From: Typha latifolia
Taxonomy: Eukaryota; Streptophyta; Magnoliopsida; Poales; Typhaceae
NCBI GenBank assembly: GCA_019914945.1
Contig: CM034110.1
Span: forward strand, 8,077,808 to 8,141,807
Length of the DNA: 64,000 nt
Direction of reading: 5' to 3'
In this document: positions 36,517 to 53,044 of the stretch, in pieces
Position numbering within the stretch: the first letter of the stretch is position 1
How the letters are laid out: the number at the start of each line of letters is the position of its first letter
Position numbers and translations under genes: made by a program
Notes under the pieces: generated by a model
The model's database searches: none
Seen by the model: the letters and a program-made list of their open reading frames with translations, nothing else
What the model was told of the DNA's origin: nothing

Positions 36517-39500
36517 TCACTTAGCCTTCAGCGACTCAACTTGGGCTTTACCTTTAGGGCCATTCTTCCTAATGTACAACCTGTACTCACTAAAGGTCAT
36601 CGGTTGGTAGAGCGGCGGCCGCTCCAGTGTCACCAATTCCTTGGCCGGCCCTAGCGGCAGGTCGCTCTTGGGGTTGTAGAAGAAGGCGAGGGAGAGGCGC
36701 TCCTGCTCAGCATTCACCAATACCCGATGCTCTACGCTCTTGAAAACAGCGTTGCTCAACACCTATTTGGTAAACAAAAGTAATGATTAAAATTCGATTG
36801 TGGATCAATCTTGACAATATGCATGCCACCGCATCAATTACAAGCATTTTATGATGATCTCTGCCCTAAAAATTGGTCTCATTTCCACATAACATAAGAT
36901 GAATATAGTTTGGTCATGGATTCATGACATAATTAGACACTGTCATGGTCAAGCTTATATTTTTGGTTAATGCCTAGAGAAAATCTCACATGTGAGAGGA
37001 ACATGGCATGCATTATTATGTTAATAGGAACTGAGCCCACAGAACTTTTACTCTGATTTGATTTTTTTTTTTTAATTTTTTTTTTTTTTGTTGTCTATGT
37101 TCAGATGTTTGAAAGTGACAAAAGGGGATTGAACTTGTACAAAATCTACCTGCCCTTTTGAAGCAAATACACTGCATCATAGAGCAACTAGTTTAGCATC
37201 CGGCGTTCCTTGTCACATAAAAAATAAGTATCCAAGTGGGCCTAAATGAATAGAACTAGAAAATGACTGTGATAGAAAAGCAAAAGGCTATTGGCAAATG
37301 AATGCCATAGAGAACTTAATGGAAATAACAACTTGGGCCTGCAACTTGGAATTGACCTGATGTGATCTTTTGTGCGAGACTATTATTATAAGTCAGTGGT
37401 TGAATTCTATCAGCTCATCATAGGTCACTAGTTTGATTTTCTTCCTTAGTGTTTTCATCATATCATTGTATATCCATAGACTTATTTTAGCTTGCTTCTT
37501 AAGAGGATTAGCTTAGGGAGAGCTAACTCTTTTATCATGGAATCTATAATTAACCTACAAATTTATGATCTCATGTGAGGAAGGAATAAAAAACTAAATA
37601 AAAATAATAATAGTTTGTGTGGCCAATATCCAAGGAAGGAAAGTCCTGTCTCTTTTCCTATTGGCTGACACTATGATTCATCTTGGGGGTCTCCCTTATT
37701 TGAACCACATGTATTGGATTTAATATGGAAGGTAAAAACACAACATGCATACCATATCCAAAGACTGGAGCAGTGCCCTAACACTATTGTACTTAATGGT
37801 GGCTTTCTTATTAGCAATTTTATGATGGACAATTACTTGGATATATCCTCAGTATCATCATTGATTAGCTTATAGTAACTTGATTTAGACTATTTTATAA
37901 GCTTAATAAGAATAAGGTTTTTTTTTCTTTTAACAAATAATGTCCTCTATTTACTAAGAAGAAATAATTTGATAGATAGATAGATATAATTTAATTATCT
38001 AAAATAAGTCTTCACATAAGCTTGAAAACCAACAAAAACATCGATTTCTAAAAAATTAAGACCAAATCAAGTCTTTAAGATATTAAAATTTTATCCAAAC
38101 ACCAAATCTCACATATTCAAAAATCTAAAACTACTGTTATTTAATCTCAAAATATATATTAGGCAAATGAAATAAGAATAATTTGAAATTTTAAAAAAAT
38201 TATTTGAAATGAACGAATATTTTATTATTATTTTTAAAAAAAATTTATAAGCTACTAGATAGGATAAGAATAACCATAATAATTATCCCAGTTTGACCAA
38301 GATTTTTAGGTTCTTTTTAGATCATTCACAAGTAGGCAAGTAGATAACTAAAGTAACGCTTATTTTTTTTGTGATACATCGATTCATAGTCCTTAAAATC
38401 TTTCTCCCATTAAGACAATATCACAACACTTGAAAGCAATTGGTCGGAGAGACACCCAATATGATACTTGACAAATTGGGAAAGCTTCAACCCACCTTAT
38501 ATTGCCTCATGATTGAAGTACATTATTGGAATATGAGGTTTTCTTATGTCACACCCTATGTTGTATTCTTATTGCGGTTTACGTCCTTCTTTATTATTAT
38601 TATTATTTCCACTCTTTCTAATTTGACTCTTAAAGAATAAACTATCAAAAAGAAAAACACACTGAACTCTGAACCACCTTTACCAGTTATGACTTATGCC
38701 CCTTGTATTTTTTAATATAGTGTTAATTAAAACATTCTGATCCCGAACGACCTTTATATAAGATGTTTTCTATGATTAAGTAAGGTGTAAAAGGACATAA
38801 AATATAGGGTGTGAAATGAAAAAAATATCCGATGAAGCATAAGAATTAAATAGATAGTAAGCTAGGGGTATAGAGAGAGAGAGAGGTGACCTGTATTTGG
38901 TCACCAACGTTGACAATAAAAGCGTTGGGGACGGGGTGAACGGTGACCCATGCATCCCCCTTGAGGACCTGGAGGCCCTTCACCCGGTCGTCGGCCAAAA
39001 GGACGGTCATGCCCCCGGGGTCGGAGTGCGCCGAGAGCCCCAGCGTGAGGTCCGGCTGGGGGCATTTCGGGTAATAGTTCACCCTCATGCACGTCCCCAC
39101 CTCCTCCTCACCTCCGAACGCCGTCTGCAAGAACTCCACGTCCAACCCCAAGCTTATCGACATCACCCTCATCAACACCCCGCAGAGCTTCGCCACCTCT
39201 CGACCGTACTCCTCCGTGATCTCTCTACAATTACGTACTTCACGTCTCAGACCCTCATCATTTCAACTATATAACTAACTAACTGTTCGATCGAGATTTC
39301 GATATTTGGCTAATTATAATTACCTGCAAGAATCGGGTTGGGAAGGCCATTTGATAAGGTTCTTGATGGAGTCCGGGCGGAAGTGGAGGAAGAAGTAGTC
39401 GCCCCAGTCGAGAATGGCGCCCTTCTCGACGCCGAGGCGGCTGCCGTAGCCCTCGTAGGTCTTGGGGGAGTTGGCGTAGGCTTGCTTCGCCGCCATCGGG

Positions 39501-39814
39501 AGGTGGAAGAAGCCGCGCCACGCCTCCCGGGTCTTGCGGATCAGCTCGGCGCTGACGCCGTGGTTCACCACCTGGAAGAACCCCCACTCGCGGCACGCGT
39601 CCGAGACGGCCTGGATGGCGGCCCGACACCCGGCTGGGCCGCCAGCCAGGCCGTCCAAGTCAACGATCGGAATGCTCAGCTCTTTGCCAGGCGCCGCGTC
39701 GCGAGGCCGCTCCGAGAGCGGCTTGACGTAGCGGTCGGGGACAACCCCCGCGCCGCTCTCGGATAGAGCCTGGACGCGTACAATGGGTTCTGGCCACTCT
39801 TGGAAGCAGTCCAT
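36517..39814 (-). CDS. JOX-like: 2-oxoglutarate/Fe(II) dioxygenase, jasmonate-induced oxygenase (JOX) type
   Basis: Non-haem iron dioxygenase. The JOX clade hydroxylates jasmonic acid to 12-OH-jasmonate and so dampens jasmonate signalling (family knowledge). Exons on the minus strand: 39814-39324, 39224-38891, 36762-36517, in phase, giving 356 residues. The first exon has PEPIVRVQALSES, WGFFQVVNHGV and KTYEGYGSRLGVEKGAILDW. Iron ligands are H230 and D232 (HSD) and H287 (EHRV); the 2OG-binding pair is R297xS299 (RLS). As I recall, Arabidopsis JOX2 binds its substrate through R225, F346 and R350. R211, F332 and R336 fall at those positions with a constant offset of 14, which supports JOX over other DOXC enzymes. 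Intron 2 is long, about 2.1 kb. Confidence 0.9.
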
Positions 39815-39942
39815 GATTATACTAATAATAATAATATAACAAGAACAACAACAATAAGAAGAAGAGCGACAACAACAATAACACGAAAAACGAGCTAGCG
39901 AAGCTACAAGAGTACGAGGTGTGAGAGAGTGAGTTCCGTGGC

Positions 39943-39950
39943 TATTTATA
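39943..39950 (-). promoter_or_regulatory. TATA box of the JOX-like gene
   Basis: Minus-strand TATAAATA lies about 130 bases upstream of the start codon, placing initiation near 39,913 with a leader of about 100 bases. The leader is rich in AAC and AAT triplets. Confidence 0.6.
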
Positions 39951-40906
39951 GAGATTGAAGATTGGAAGCGAACAAAAGTACAGACTACACCCTACATTTT
40001 AACTATATTGTAAATGAAACTATTTCATTTTTATTATTTATAAATAGAATTTTATTTGTCAAAAAATTCCAGTGACACCTTGAGTTAAATTTAATTTAAA
40101 TATAAAGTAAAATATTTCATCCAATTTTAAATTATATTATATATATATTTTTTTTTTAACTTATCTTACTTTTTAATAAGACATCTGAGATTAAATAATA
40201 GCAGTTCTTTTATCCATTAATTTTTCTAAAATATTGACGTCAGGATGCAAATTAACATTTCCGAGAATAGTGTTTATTTTAATGTTTCTATAATTAAATT
40301 AACGTAATAATTAGTTTAAATTATATTTATCTTTAAAAATGAATATGATGTCAGCATATACTATATGTCTATATGTCACATTCCTAGTTCCGTAAGCTTG
40401 AGGTATATTTGTGAAAAAGAGCGGCAAACCTCGCGAGCGTAGATGCTCCAATTATATTCGCCGCATTCAATGACTTCTTGTATTTATGTTCGAATATAAT
40501 GAGAGTTATCGAATGTGCATGATTTATTTATATGTCCTAATGCCATACAGAGACCCGTATAGGCTCAACCCAGCTCTGAAAGGGACAGTTATCCAAACGT
40601 GCTATAAAAATAAAAAAAATAAAAAAAGGTTGGATCGATGCGCTGGACTCTGTTTTTATGTCAGTTTCTCGGCCGCGTACTTTCTAATGGTATCCGGAAT
40701 CGGGCGATGTCGGCTACACCCCCCAAAAAGGTTGCAAAAAGAAAAAATATAATAAAAACTAACCATATAGACACCTGGCGACTTCGGATTGGGCGACGCA
40801 TCACTTCGGGCGTATTGTAGCTGCAGTCGATCCTATAGCATGTCGCGTCGCGTTCAGAATTTAGGAACGTGGTGGAGGTTGAGACTGTGGCCGGTGGTTG
40901 TGAATC

Positions 40907-40932
40907 GGGGGGGGGGGGAGGGGGAGGGGGGA
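40907..40932 (+). repeat. G-run tract with G-quadruplex potential
   Basis: Twelve consecutive G, then A, five G, A, six G, A, G. Four or more G-runs can be drawn within 26 bases. Confidence 0.8.
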
Positions 40933-41569
40933 GTACGGCGCGGTCGACGGGATCGTCTCTTCGTGCCGACAACAAAAAGGCAATGAATCTAACCGTTTAT
41001 ACTTTTCATCCAATCCTGGAAAAGAGCTGTATGGAGACTTAAAAAGGAAGACGCATGTGACGACATTAACATCCATATCTACCGCAATACAAGTCTCAAC
41101 TTTTTTTTTCTTTTTTCTTTTTTTTTGCTTTACAATAATTCTTCTAAGAGGGTAGATATTGTTCGTGCATAGTTACTCTTTCGCCCCTAAAATATAGAAT
41201 ATTAAAAGAGAATTCGATGACGTGGACATATTATATCGATCGTGAATACCAGCAAGAGGCATACCTTAAGAATTCCTAGTTAGCAAATTGTATCATTGAT
41301 ATACTTTTAAGTAGCCAAATCGCTTCTGTATATAAGTTAGACAACAAAATATAAGTTAGGAAATTGTTAATTTATAGATCCAAGTACTAACATAAATGGT
41401 TGGGAGACGTTTAAATTCCCAAGTGGACCTGTAAAGAAGTTTTTTTTTGCACGAATGATTGCACCGTGTGCATTATGATAGAAGTTAATCTATTATGCTC
41501 TATTTAAATGAGAGAGTTGGCTTAGCTATCCACCTAGTTATTGAAGAGGGTTAACTCTGTTGTCCATCA

Positions 41570-42190
41570 TGTAGCCTATAAGTAGTAATATAAGCGAGTA
41601 AGCGAGTTGAGCTTAAGCGAGCTAGGCTAGCTTAGCACAGCTCGATAGCAAATTTTTCCTCAGCTCGAGCTTTAGAGGAGTGGGAAAAGGCTGGCTCGAG
41701 TCCGTTCATCTCAAGCTCGATAGCTCAATAAGGTTGTAAGAGAAGGTCGGTGAAAATTAGGGGCACTTGGTTCAGCTGGGGGACGGAGGAGAGGTAGAAA
41801 CTAACGATAGTGATAAGGCTGAGAAAGAAGAAGATAATAAAGACTAGGAGGGAGAGGGTAAAGCGGTGTTTGGATTTATAGAAGAAAAGGAGAGAAAGAG
41901 GAGGATAGGCCAGCTATAGTCTTGGAGAGGAGAGGAGAGCCAAATGCAGTGATTGCCATGAAGGAAAACAAGGTTGAGGAGGAGGGGCGGTGATGCCGAA
42001 CACGAGGGTGGCGTATAGGAGGAAGATATGAGATAAAGGGACAAAGACGAGGTGGAGTTCGGCGTAATGAGCCTATCTCGCGCCGACCAAGTCTAGCTCT
42101 ATTCGGCTCAATTAACTCTTTGAGCCAAAAGATCCAGCTCAGCGTAATGAGCCTAGCTCGCCAGCTAGCGAACTATTTTAATAGCCCTAT
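41570..42190. mobile_element. Degenerate hAT-like non-autonomous element
   Basis: Both ends are dense in AGCTCG/GAGCT words in opposite orientation: GCGAGCTAGGCT occurs near 41,615 on the plus strand and near 42,150 on the minus strand. The right end read inward starts TAGGGCTATTAAAATAG, similar to the TAGGG start of many plant hAT elements. A 19-base subterminal repeat (GCGTAATGAGCCTANCTCG) occurs twice, near 42,062 and 42,142. The interior is purine-rich without a transposase. The left terminus and target duplication are unclear. Confidence 0.5.
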
Positions 42191-45100
42191 TTTATAAGCT
42201 CTTAAATTATCAAAAAAGAAAAGAAGAGAGAAGTGCATACACAAAACTTATAGTATAACTATCTTTGTTATCTTTTATAATTATTAAGCAAAAATAACAT
42301 GGCAATCTAGTATTAAATCAGAAGTCAATTTTTGGTGCTTTGGATCTCACTTGACTTCACACCGACCACATCACGTTTGCAGTCCCAAGGTTCACACTGC
42401 AGCTGTTTATGCACATGGTTTTAGCTTTCTTTTCACATCATTAGCCATAATTAATTCGAATTTATTCTTTAATCTTTCTACGCAGGTGGCGCGAATTCCT
42501 GCACATATTAAGGAACACATTTTGATCTTAATCCACCTGAAGGTAATCAACCACGAAGAAACTTGGGATTAAACCTCATGTCCTAAACGCGATTAAGAGT
42601 CAACTTAGCTTGTTAATAGTTTTGAGGTACAAAATTAATTAGTACTTTGAATGCAGATCGTATCTTTCATTCAATGCTTTGCAGCAACACGCAATTACTT
42701 GAATGCAATCACAAGGAAAAAGAAGGTGTTGAATTTAATAAAAATTGAGAGTACAATTGAGTCTTTTATCTCTAATTGAGAGTCATTTTGGTATCTTTGT
42801 TATTATTTTTATGTCATCGTGACTCTAGCCTCTCCTCCGAGCTTATGATTAGATATGCTATCAACTCATCGATTAATTAATATATTTTATATATATCTAA
42901 AAATAAGTTTAAATTGATATGCACATAGTCATCTCGTACTAAATCTCAATTCTTTCTCTTCTACCAAAGATAATTATTATCGGTCTGTCTCTAGAGTAAT
43001 AATAATTCAGTGATATATAACTAAAATTTATTAATTTTTATAAAGTAAAATAAGAAGATAAATTATCCTACAAAGCAATAAATCATTTTTGATTTTTTTT
43101 TAATGCAAATGATGCATTGAATCTCAGTTATTATTCACAAGCTAAATCCAGATAACATCTAATGATGCTCAGATTTAAGCATTAAAATGTAAACTTCAAA
43201 TCTCTCCGTCTCTGTGTGCGTATGCATCTATAATCCCAAATTAAGTGATCTCATTGCTTATCCAACTTCTCTTCACCAAGGATAGGTACAATGAATTGGA
43301 ACTTTATTCTAATCAAGAGGCAGTGATGTAATCTTGAAGCAAATCAAAGAGACTCTAGATATGATCAACAATCTAATTTGGCTGCAAAATTTTAAAATGT
43401 CCCAATGAACAGGCCCAAATTGGCATACTTTTGGGTACATAAATTGAGGACTTTGAAAGCAAATTACTTCATAAGTTAGCATAATAAAAGAGCTAAATGT
43501 GAGCATCCCATGATTGGTTGTTAAGAGTCTTAATTAAATGGATCTCTTAGCATTGACTTCTAAATGATCTTAATTAATGCAGTCCTGTTCAGCTCTCACT
43601 TTCTTCTTCATGATTTCCTTATACTACAATTCACTAATCTTAACATAAGTGCAAAAAAATTTCTCCTTAATCTTTACAATATAAATAAATAACACTACCT
43701 AGACTACCAGCTTATGGTAGTTGTAGTACTATGATGTTCTAACACACACCCTTTCCATTTTTCTCTCTCAGATGGTACTCCAACGGGTACTGAAATTTGT
43801 TTCTTTATTTATTTAAATAATTGATTGGATTTATATATTTTTTTTCTTACATATGTTTCTCTCAGTCTTATTATATCTTATTTTTTTTATGTTTTATGGA
43901 TGAATATATTTATATGCTAATGTCATGAAAGCAACTACTAGAAAGTTTATAATTAAAAATATAACAAAATAGCATAATATTTAATTTATACATTTTCTAT
44001 ACTTTTTAAGTCAAATATATCCATACTCACATCCTGCTTCACAAAATTAATTTTTTTCATAGTTACAACCCTTTCAAATATCAAAAATTTTGTAAACAGG
44101 AGATAGAAAAAGAAAATGACAACTTTGTGCTTCACTTAGAAATGCACGTCCTACTATTTTATATGTTAATTAGTTAGTTTTTACTAAACAATATCAATAT
44201 TAGTTACTCTTAAACTACCAACTCTCTCTCTCTCTCTCCTCTCCCCACTTCTCACCAACTAAACACACACTAAAAAATATTTTATGCAGTAGTAAATACC
44301 AATTTATTACAATCAGACCCCTCAACTATCCTAAACTATGACATCAATTGTCGGCATTTTTGGTGGAGAATCTCTTGCTCTAATGCTCGGTTGATTCACG
44401 GACAACTAAAAAAAAAAAGTTGAGTGGACAAAGAAGGAATAATTTGGATTTTTAACTTTATATATTTTTATAAAAATATTTGAATATAATGTCTACTTCG
44501 AGCTCTCTATTCCATCAAATCGTTCGTGGTCTGAATCAAGAGAGCCGATAAATTTGCTGCATATCTGGAAACTTTTCGTTTGGCTTTATTAGGCGTATTG
44601 CGTTTTGCGGCGGCCCATTTGGCTGTTTGTAATGGGCCAAATTTTAGGCCCACCATGAAGCCGAAAAGTGCGATATTCTTCAAAAAAGAAGATTAGAGAA
44701 AAGAGAGGGAAAAAGGAGAAGGACCGCCATCTTTGGATAAAGTGATGTGGATTGGGAAAAAAGAGACGAAGAGTGTTTGATTCCTGCCGAATAAGGAAAA
44801 GTTTTTTTTGGATTATTGTCTAGTAGCGGTAGTAGTAGCTGTGTGGCCGAATGTGTATTTTAGAAATAAAGGAGAGGATGGAGAATGGAAAATGTTAAGT
44901 TTGCACCTAAAACACTAATTAACTCTAGTAGGTGATGGGTTCAATTCTAACAACATTATATATAATATTGTGGAGAAATTATTTAGTGGCTTAGCTCGAT
45001 TCGGTTGGTAGCTCGGCAACACGGTTAGCTTGGAGAAACGGTTTGGCAACGCAACGGTTTGGAGTAGGTTTCAGCGGCGTTTGGTTCGAAGTAATTATTT

Positions 45101-46050
45101 GGTGACACATACGACTTGAAACCTAGACTAGACAGCTAAAAGCTCGATGGGGTATAAGTGTCTATGTATCTAGGGAGAGTTGGCATTTTATCCGATCTAT
45201 ATCTAGTCTTCGGGCTCATGAATAATTAAAAAAAAAATTGCGGCTAAAAGAATCGTTTATTTCTGTTAAAAAAAAGTCGGTTGATCTCAATAAAGTGTTA
45301 TTACACTGGCTCGTACAAACAAACATATTCACGCTAATATTCTATTAGTTTGCATCTGGTGAATATTCACCATCCAATCAAACAAGAATGTCCCACGTCG
45401 GCAACTCTGTATAACAGGATATCTTATTATTTTGTTCCACATATTCCTTTTCTTGTGGTTAGAATCTATAACCAAGCTGCCTGCTATGCTACTAGAGAAG
45501 GAAATTAACATCTGAACTTTCATCAACAAATCTAACTGGGCCTAGCCCACTTATCCCAAAAGACATCTATGTACATTCTGCTACATATACAGAGAATTAG
45601 TATGTTCAGCTCTACATTTCCATTTCTTCCTGCGCTTGTGGTATTCATTCCCTTGTATCCCTGGTGATGAGAGAAATGGTTAGTCCTAGATTGTCCCTCG
45701 TATGAAGATTATTTTCACAATGTTGCATCACAACTGCTGAATTACCCTATGGGAATAATTGACATACTGAACTAACAAAGTTCATCTGAAGATCACAACA
45801 AACCAACATTGTACAACACTTTGACAGCAGATACAGAATGGGCAAAATCAAACGCCGACATTGTTACGTGGCAAGAAAGTACGTATTAGATATGCCCATT
45901 GCATTTGTGGAAGAACTAATTACAGGGTAAGCGAATCTTGGGGCTCCGCCTATCTAAGATTCCCACCCGAAATAATCATAAGAAAGAGAAAATTGTTTCT
46001 GCTTGGTAGACTGCCTCATGTTAGAGAATCAAGAATCCAGGCAATGGCTT

Positions 46051-50268
<4,218 letters not shown>

Positions 50269-51714
50269 CTCGGTCTCTCCTCTGACTCCGGCGGCGATCC
50301 GGAAGCGCAAGCCCTAGCTAGGGTTTCCACATTTGGGGTACTGTCGTGGATTTGGGGGCTTTAGAGAAGGAAAATTAGAAGGGAGAAGAGGGGAAGGGGA
50401 AAGGTGTGAACGGAAAGAAGGGGTCAGCTTTAGTTTGGAGGAAGCTGAGACTTTTGTCGGGGTAACCGAAGGAGAGTGGCGAAATTTTTGGGGAGCTTTT
50501 TGCTCCTGCCCAAAAAATAATGATAAATAAATAAATATATATATATATATATATATACATAAGAACTCCTACTTTCTTCACGAGTTTGCAAATATGTCCC
50601 CTTCTTTTTCTGTTTTTTTTTTCCTGCAAATATATCACAAGGAAAAGGAGTTATTAGCTTAAATTAAATGCTCGTCTCGTCTTCTAGAAACCGATGATAG
50701 AGGCATTTGGACTTCAATGGGAAGTCGGTTCCAACTTCTGTTGATCACGCCAATGGCGTGTGAGAGAGTCCAACGTTAAAAACTTTAACTGTCGCAATGA
50801 CGTATGCAAGAGGTAATAGGAGCTGCTGCTATTTTATTTTTATTTTTTTTGGAGGGGCTGCTAATACTTTGACTAAAAAGGAAGGAAAGAAGGAATTTAG
50901 GAAAATATGGATAAAATAATAAAACCTTATCCTCTTACAGAGATACCGTAAAAATGGATTATTAATCCTATCTTCGTTTACTATAACACACGGCGATCAA
51001 GAAAGTGGACGAGCGGCCAAACGTATTTGGAAAGCCAAAAGTATCTCGTGGCTTGCTCTGCCGTTTAGATAATTTAACCCACTTTACTTTCTGAACTATA
51101 TAAAGCACGGTGGAGTGTTATATTATACAAATATATTTAACTACGGTGTATTTTTTAAAAATAAAATGATATAAAAGAAGCCTCTCTTTTGAATGATGGT
51201 TGATGTGTAGCTCTCATCCATCCACTTCTTCACTTCTTCCATCATGTTCGGCGTCCCAATTTAAAGAGCTAGATGGATTTGGAAGCCTAGTTTCCTCAAA
51301 TTTAATTTTTGGATTGACGTAAGAGTTAATTCAGTGTTAAATTAATCTTGGATGGTTGGGATTATAATTACTTCAAATCGGCTCGAAGGTTTCAATCAGG
51401 TCTGCTTAAATTTTATAATCTCTATATTTATATATGTGATTAGAATTATTAAACTTGTTAACTTAATTGCAATCCGTTCAACTAATATGGATTGAGCAAA
51501 TCTAATTCAAACAAAAACTCTCTCTATTATTTGTTCTACGTGTCATCCTGTCAAGGCTAAAAACATAACCATTTAAAGGTCCTATAAATAGATAATTAGT
51601 TACATGATAAGGTGTTAATAGTAATAATAGTAAATAAAGGGTAATGAGGTTTTTATAAATTCTTCTCATTTTTTAAAGGAGCTATATTCAGCTATAGTCG
51701 ACCACCTCTATAAA
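50269..51714. other. CDPK promoter and AT-rich intergenic DNA
   Basis: About 50,269-50,500 is the purine-rich (plus strand) leader and promoter side of the CDPK gene. A TA microsatellite follows at 50,535-50,556, then AT-rich DNA without an open frame of note up to the LINE remnant. Confidence 0.5.
50535..50556. repeat. TA dinucleotide microsatellite
   Basis: Eleven AT copies about 270 bases upstream of the CDPK start codon, directly after an ATAA run. Confidence 0.9.
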
Positions 51715-52663
51715 CCAAAGACTTCTAAGCTTAGTGACTTCCGGGAGAAGAAGGTCTCCCAGCCTCTCTATAAAATTTTGAGAGACAAATCTATTATAGT
51801 TCGCTATCCAATCATCCACTTGGTTATCTTCCTTAAATTTGTTAATTCTCTAAATGCCGGCCAGACAATCATTAACCAGATTCCTTATACGCCATGGATA
51901 TATGCTCTCCCCTCTTAGTATTATGACAAGTTCTAATGGATCTATCTCCGCCGTAGCACTTATATTATTGTCCAGCATGTTGAGTCTTATCCTCATTTCC
52001 TAGGCTTCCGCTATAATTGCCGACTTGCACGGTGCCGGTTCCAATGCCTTCACATTATGTAAACTACACCTACTTCACCCTAGCCGGTTCCTATACTAAA
52101 AGCACCATTTGTATTTAATTTGATCCAACATGATTCTCACTAGGTCCATCTAATCTGCTCTCTTTTGTTAGGCCCAACCATCTTATTGCTCTTATCGACA
52201 ACTCCGCAGCCAGCTATATAGCCCTTCTCACTTTTGTCCTCATGGGCTTTAACTTCCCCACCAAAAAGTCTTCATATTTCTTTCGTTTCTAAATGACCCA
52301 CAGTGTCGAAGCGATCAAGGCCTTGAAAGTGACATCCTTGCTCTTGTCAGGTAACCATCTTATCATTAGCTGATCTTGGCTAATCCTATCAGCAAGATGA
52401 TCGATAGTTGGGTATTTCCTAACTATCAACTCCCACACCTCAACATCATATTTGCAGGTGAAAAGAAGATGCTTCAAGGTTTCAATATGGAGACCAGACC
52501 GTAAAAAGTACAAAGCATCTTTGGTAACCAATTCCAAGTTAGCTTTGAACAAAATATTTTGATCCGTGGTGCCACCGAAATTTTCCACATAGTCCTCCAA
52601 CCATCCCAAAACATCGGGTCCTTCGACTGAAGGAACGCATAGTGCAAATAACCAATCCTTCAT
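51715..52663 (-). mobile_element. Decayed non-LTR (LINE) retrotransposon fragment: zinc-binding and RNase H regions
   Basis: On the minus strand a 124-codon open frame (52,663-52,289) reads like the reverse-transcriptase zinc-binding region (zf-RVT) of plant LINEs: ALYFLRSG then HLLFTCKYDVEVWELI. Downstream in the same orientation an interrupted reading shows RNase H-like pieces: IKLNTNGAFSIG near 52,125-52,090, RLNMLDNN, and VDDWIANYNRFVSQ near 51,790. Several stops and frame changes separate them, and the reverse-transcriptase core is missing. It is a dead 3' fragment. Confidence 0.75.
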
Positions 52664-53044
52664 AGATATAAAAACACTTATATTTTATTAAATTTTAGCT
52701 AATATAATTATATAATCTGGACTTCAAATTATGTAGATTCCTAAACTATTGCTCTGATTTAAACGCCATTCAGATCAATTTCAACGTATTGCACCGTAGA
52801 GCTGCTTCGGCGACGCTTAAACAGCCGAGCACCCTTCCTCGGTTTTTCCAATCTCTCTGAATCTTCAAATTATGCGGATCCTCTAACTATCCAGATGCAG
52901 CAATTAGTTACATCCCGGATACTTGGCAGCCTCCAATTAGCCAACTCCTGTTACTTTCTCCCATCCACCACCAAAGTTCTCTCCTCTTCGTTACGACGAC
53001 TCCTCTTCCCCTTCTCCCAACTACGGACTCCCAAACCCTAATCG

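Larger units (their letters stand above)
39815..46050. other. 6.2-kb gene-poor region
   Basis: Contains the dioxygenase promoter (to about 40,300), a GC-richer patch with a G-run (about 40,400-41,080), a hAT-like element (about 41,570-42,190), AT-rich DNA, a second promoter-like patch near 44,600-44,660 and the CDPK 3' flank (after about 45,600). Open frames are short and without recognisable domains. No gene called. Confidence 0.5.

Noticed and set aside
38897..39766. Long plus-strand frames opposite the dioxygenase exons.
   Set aside because: Antisense shadows of GC-rich exons holding the complete iron and 2OG ligands on the minus strand.
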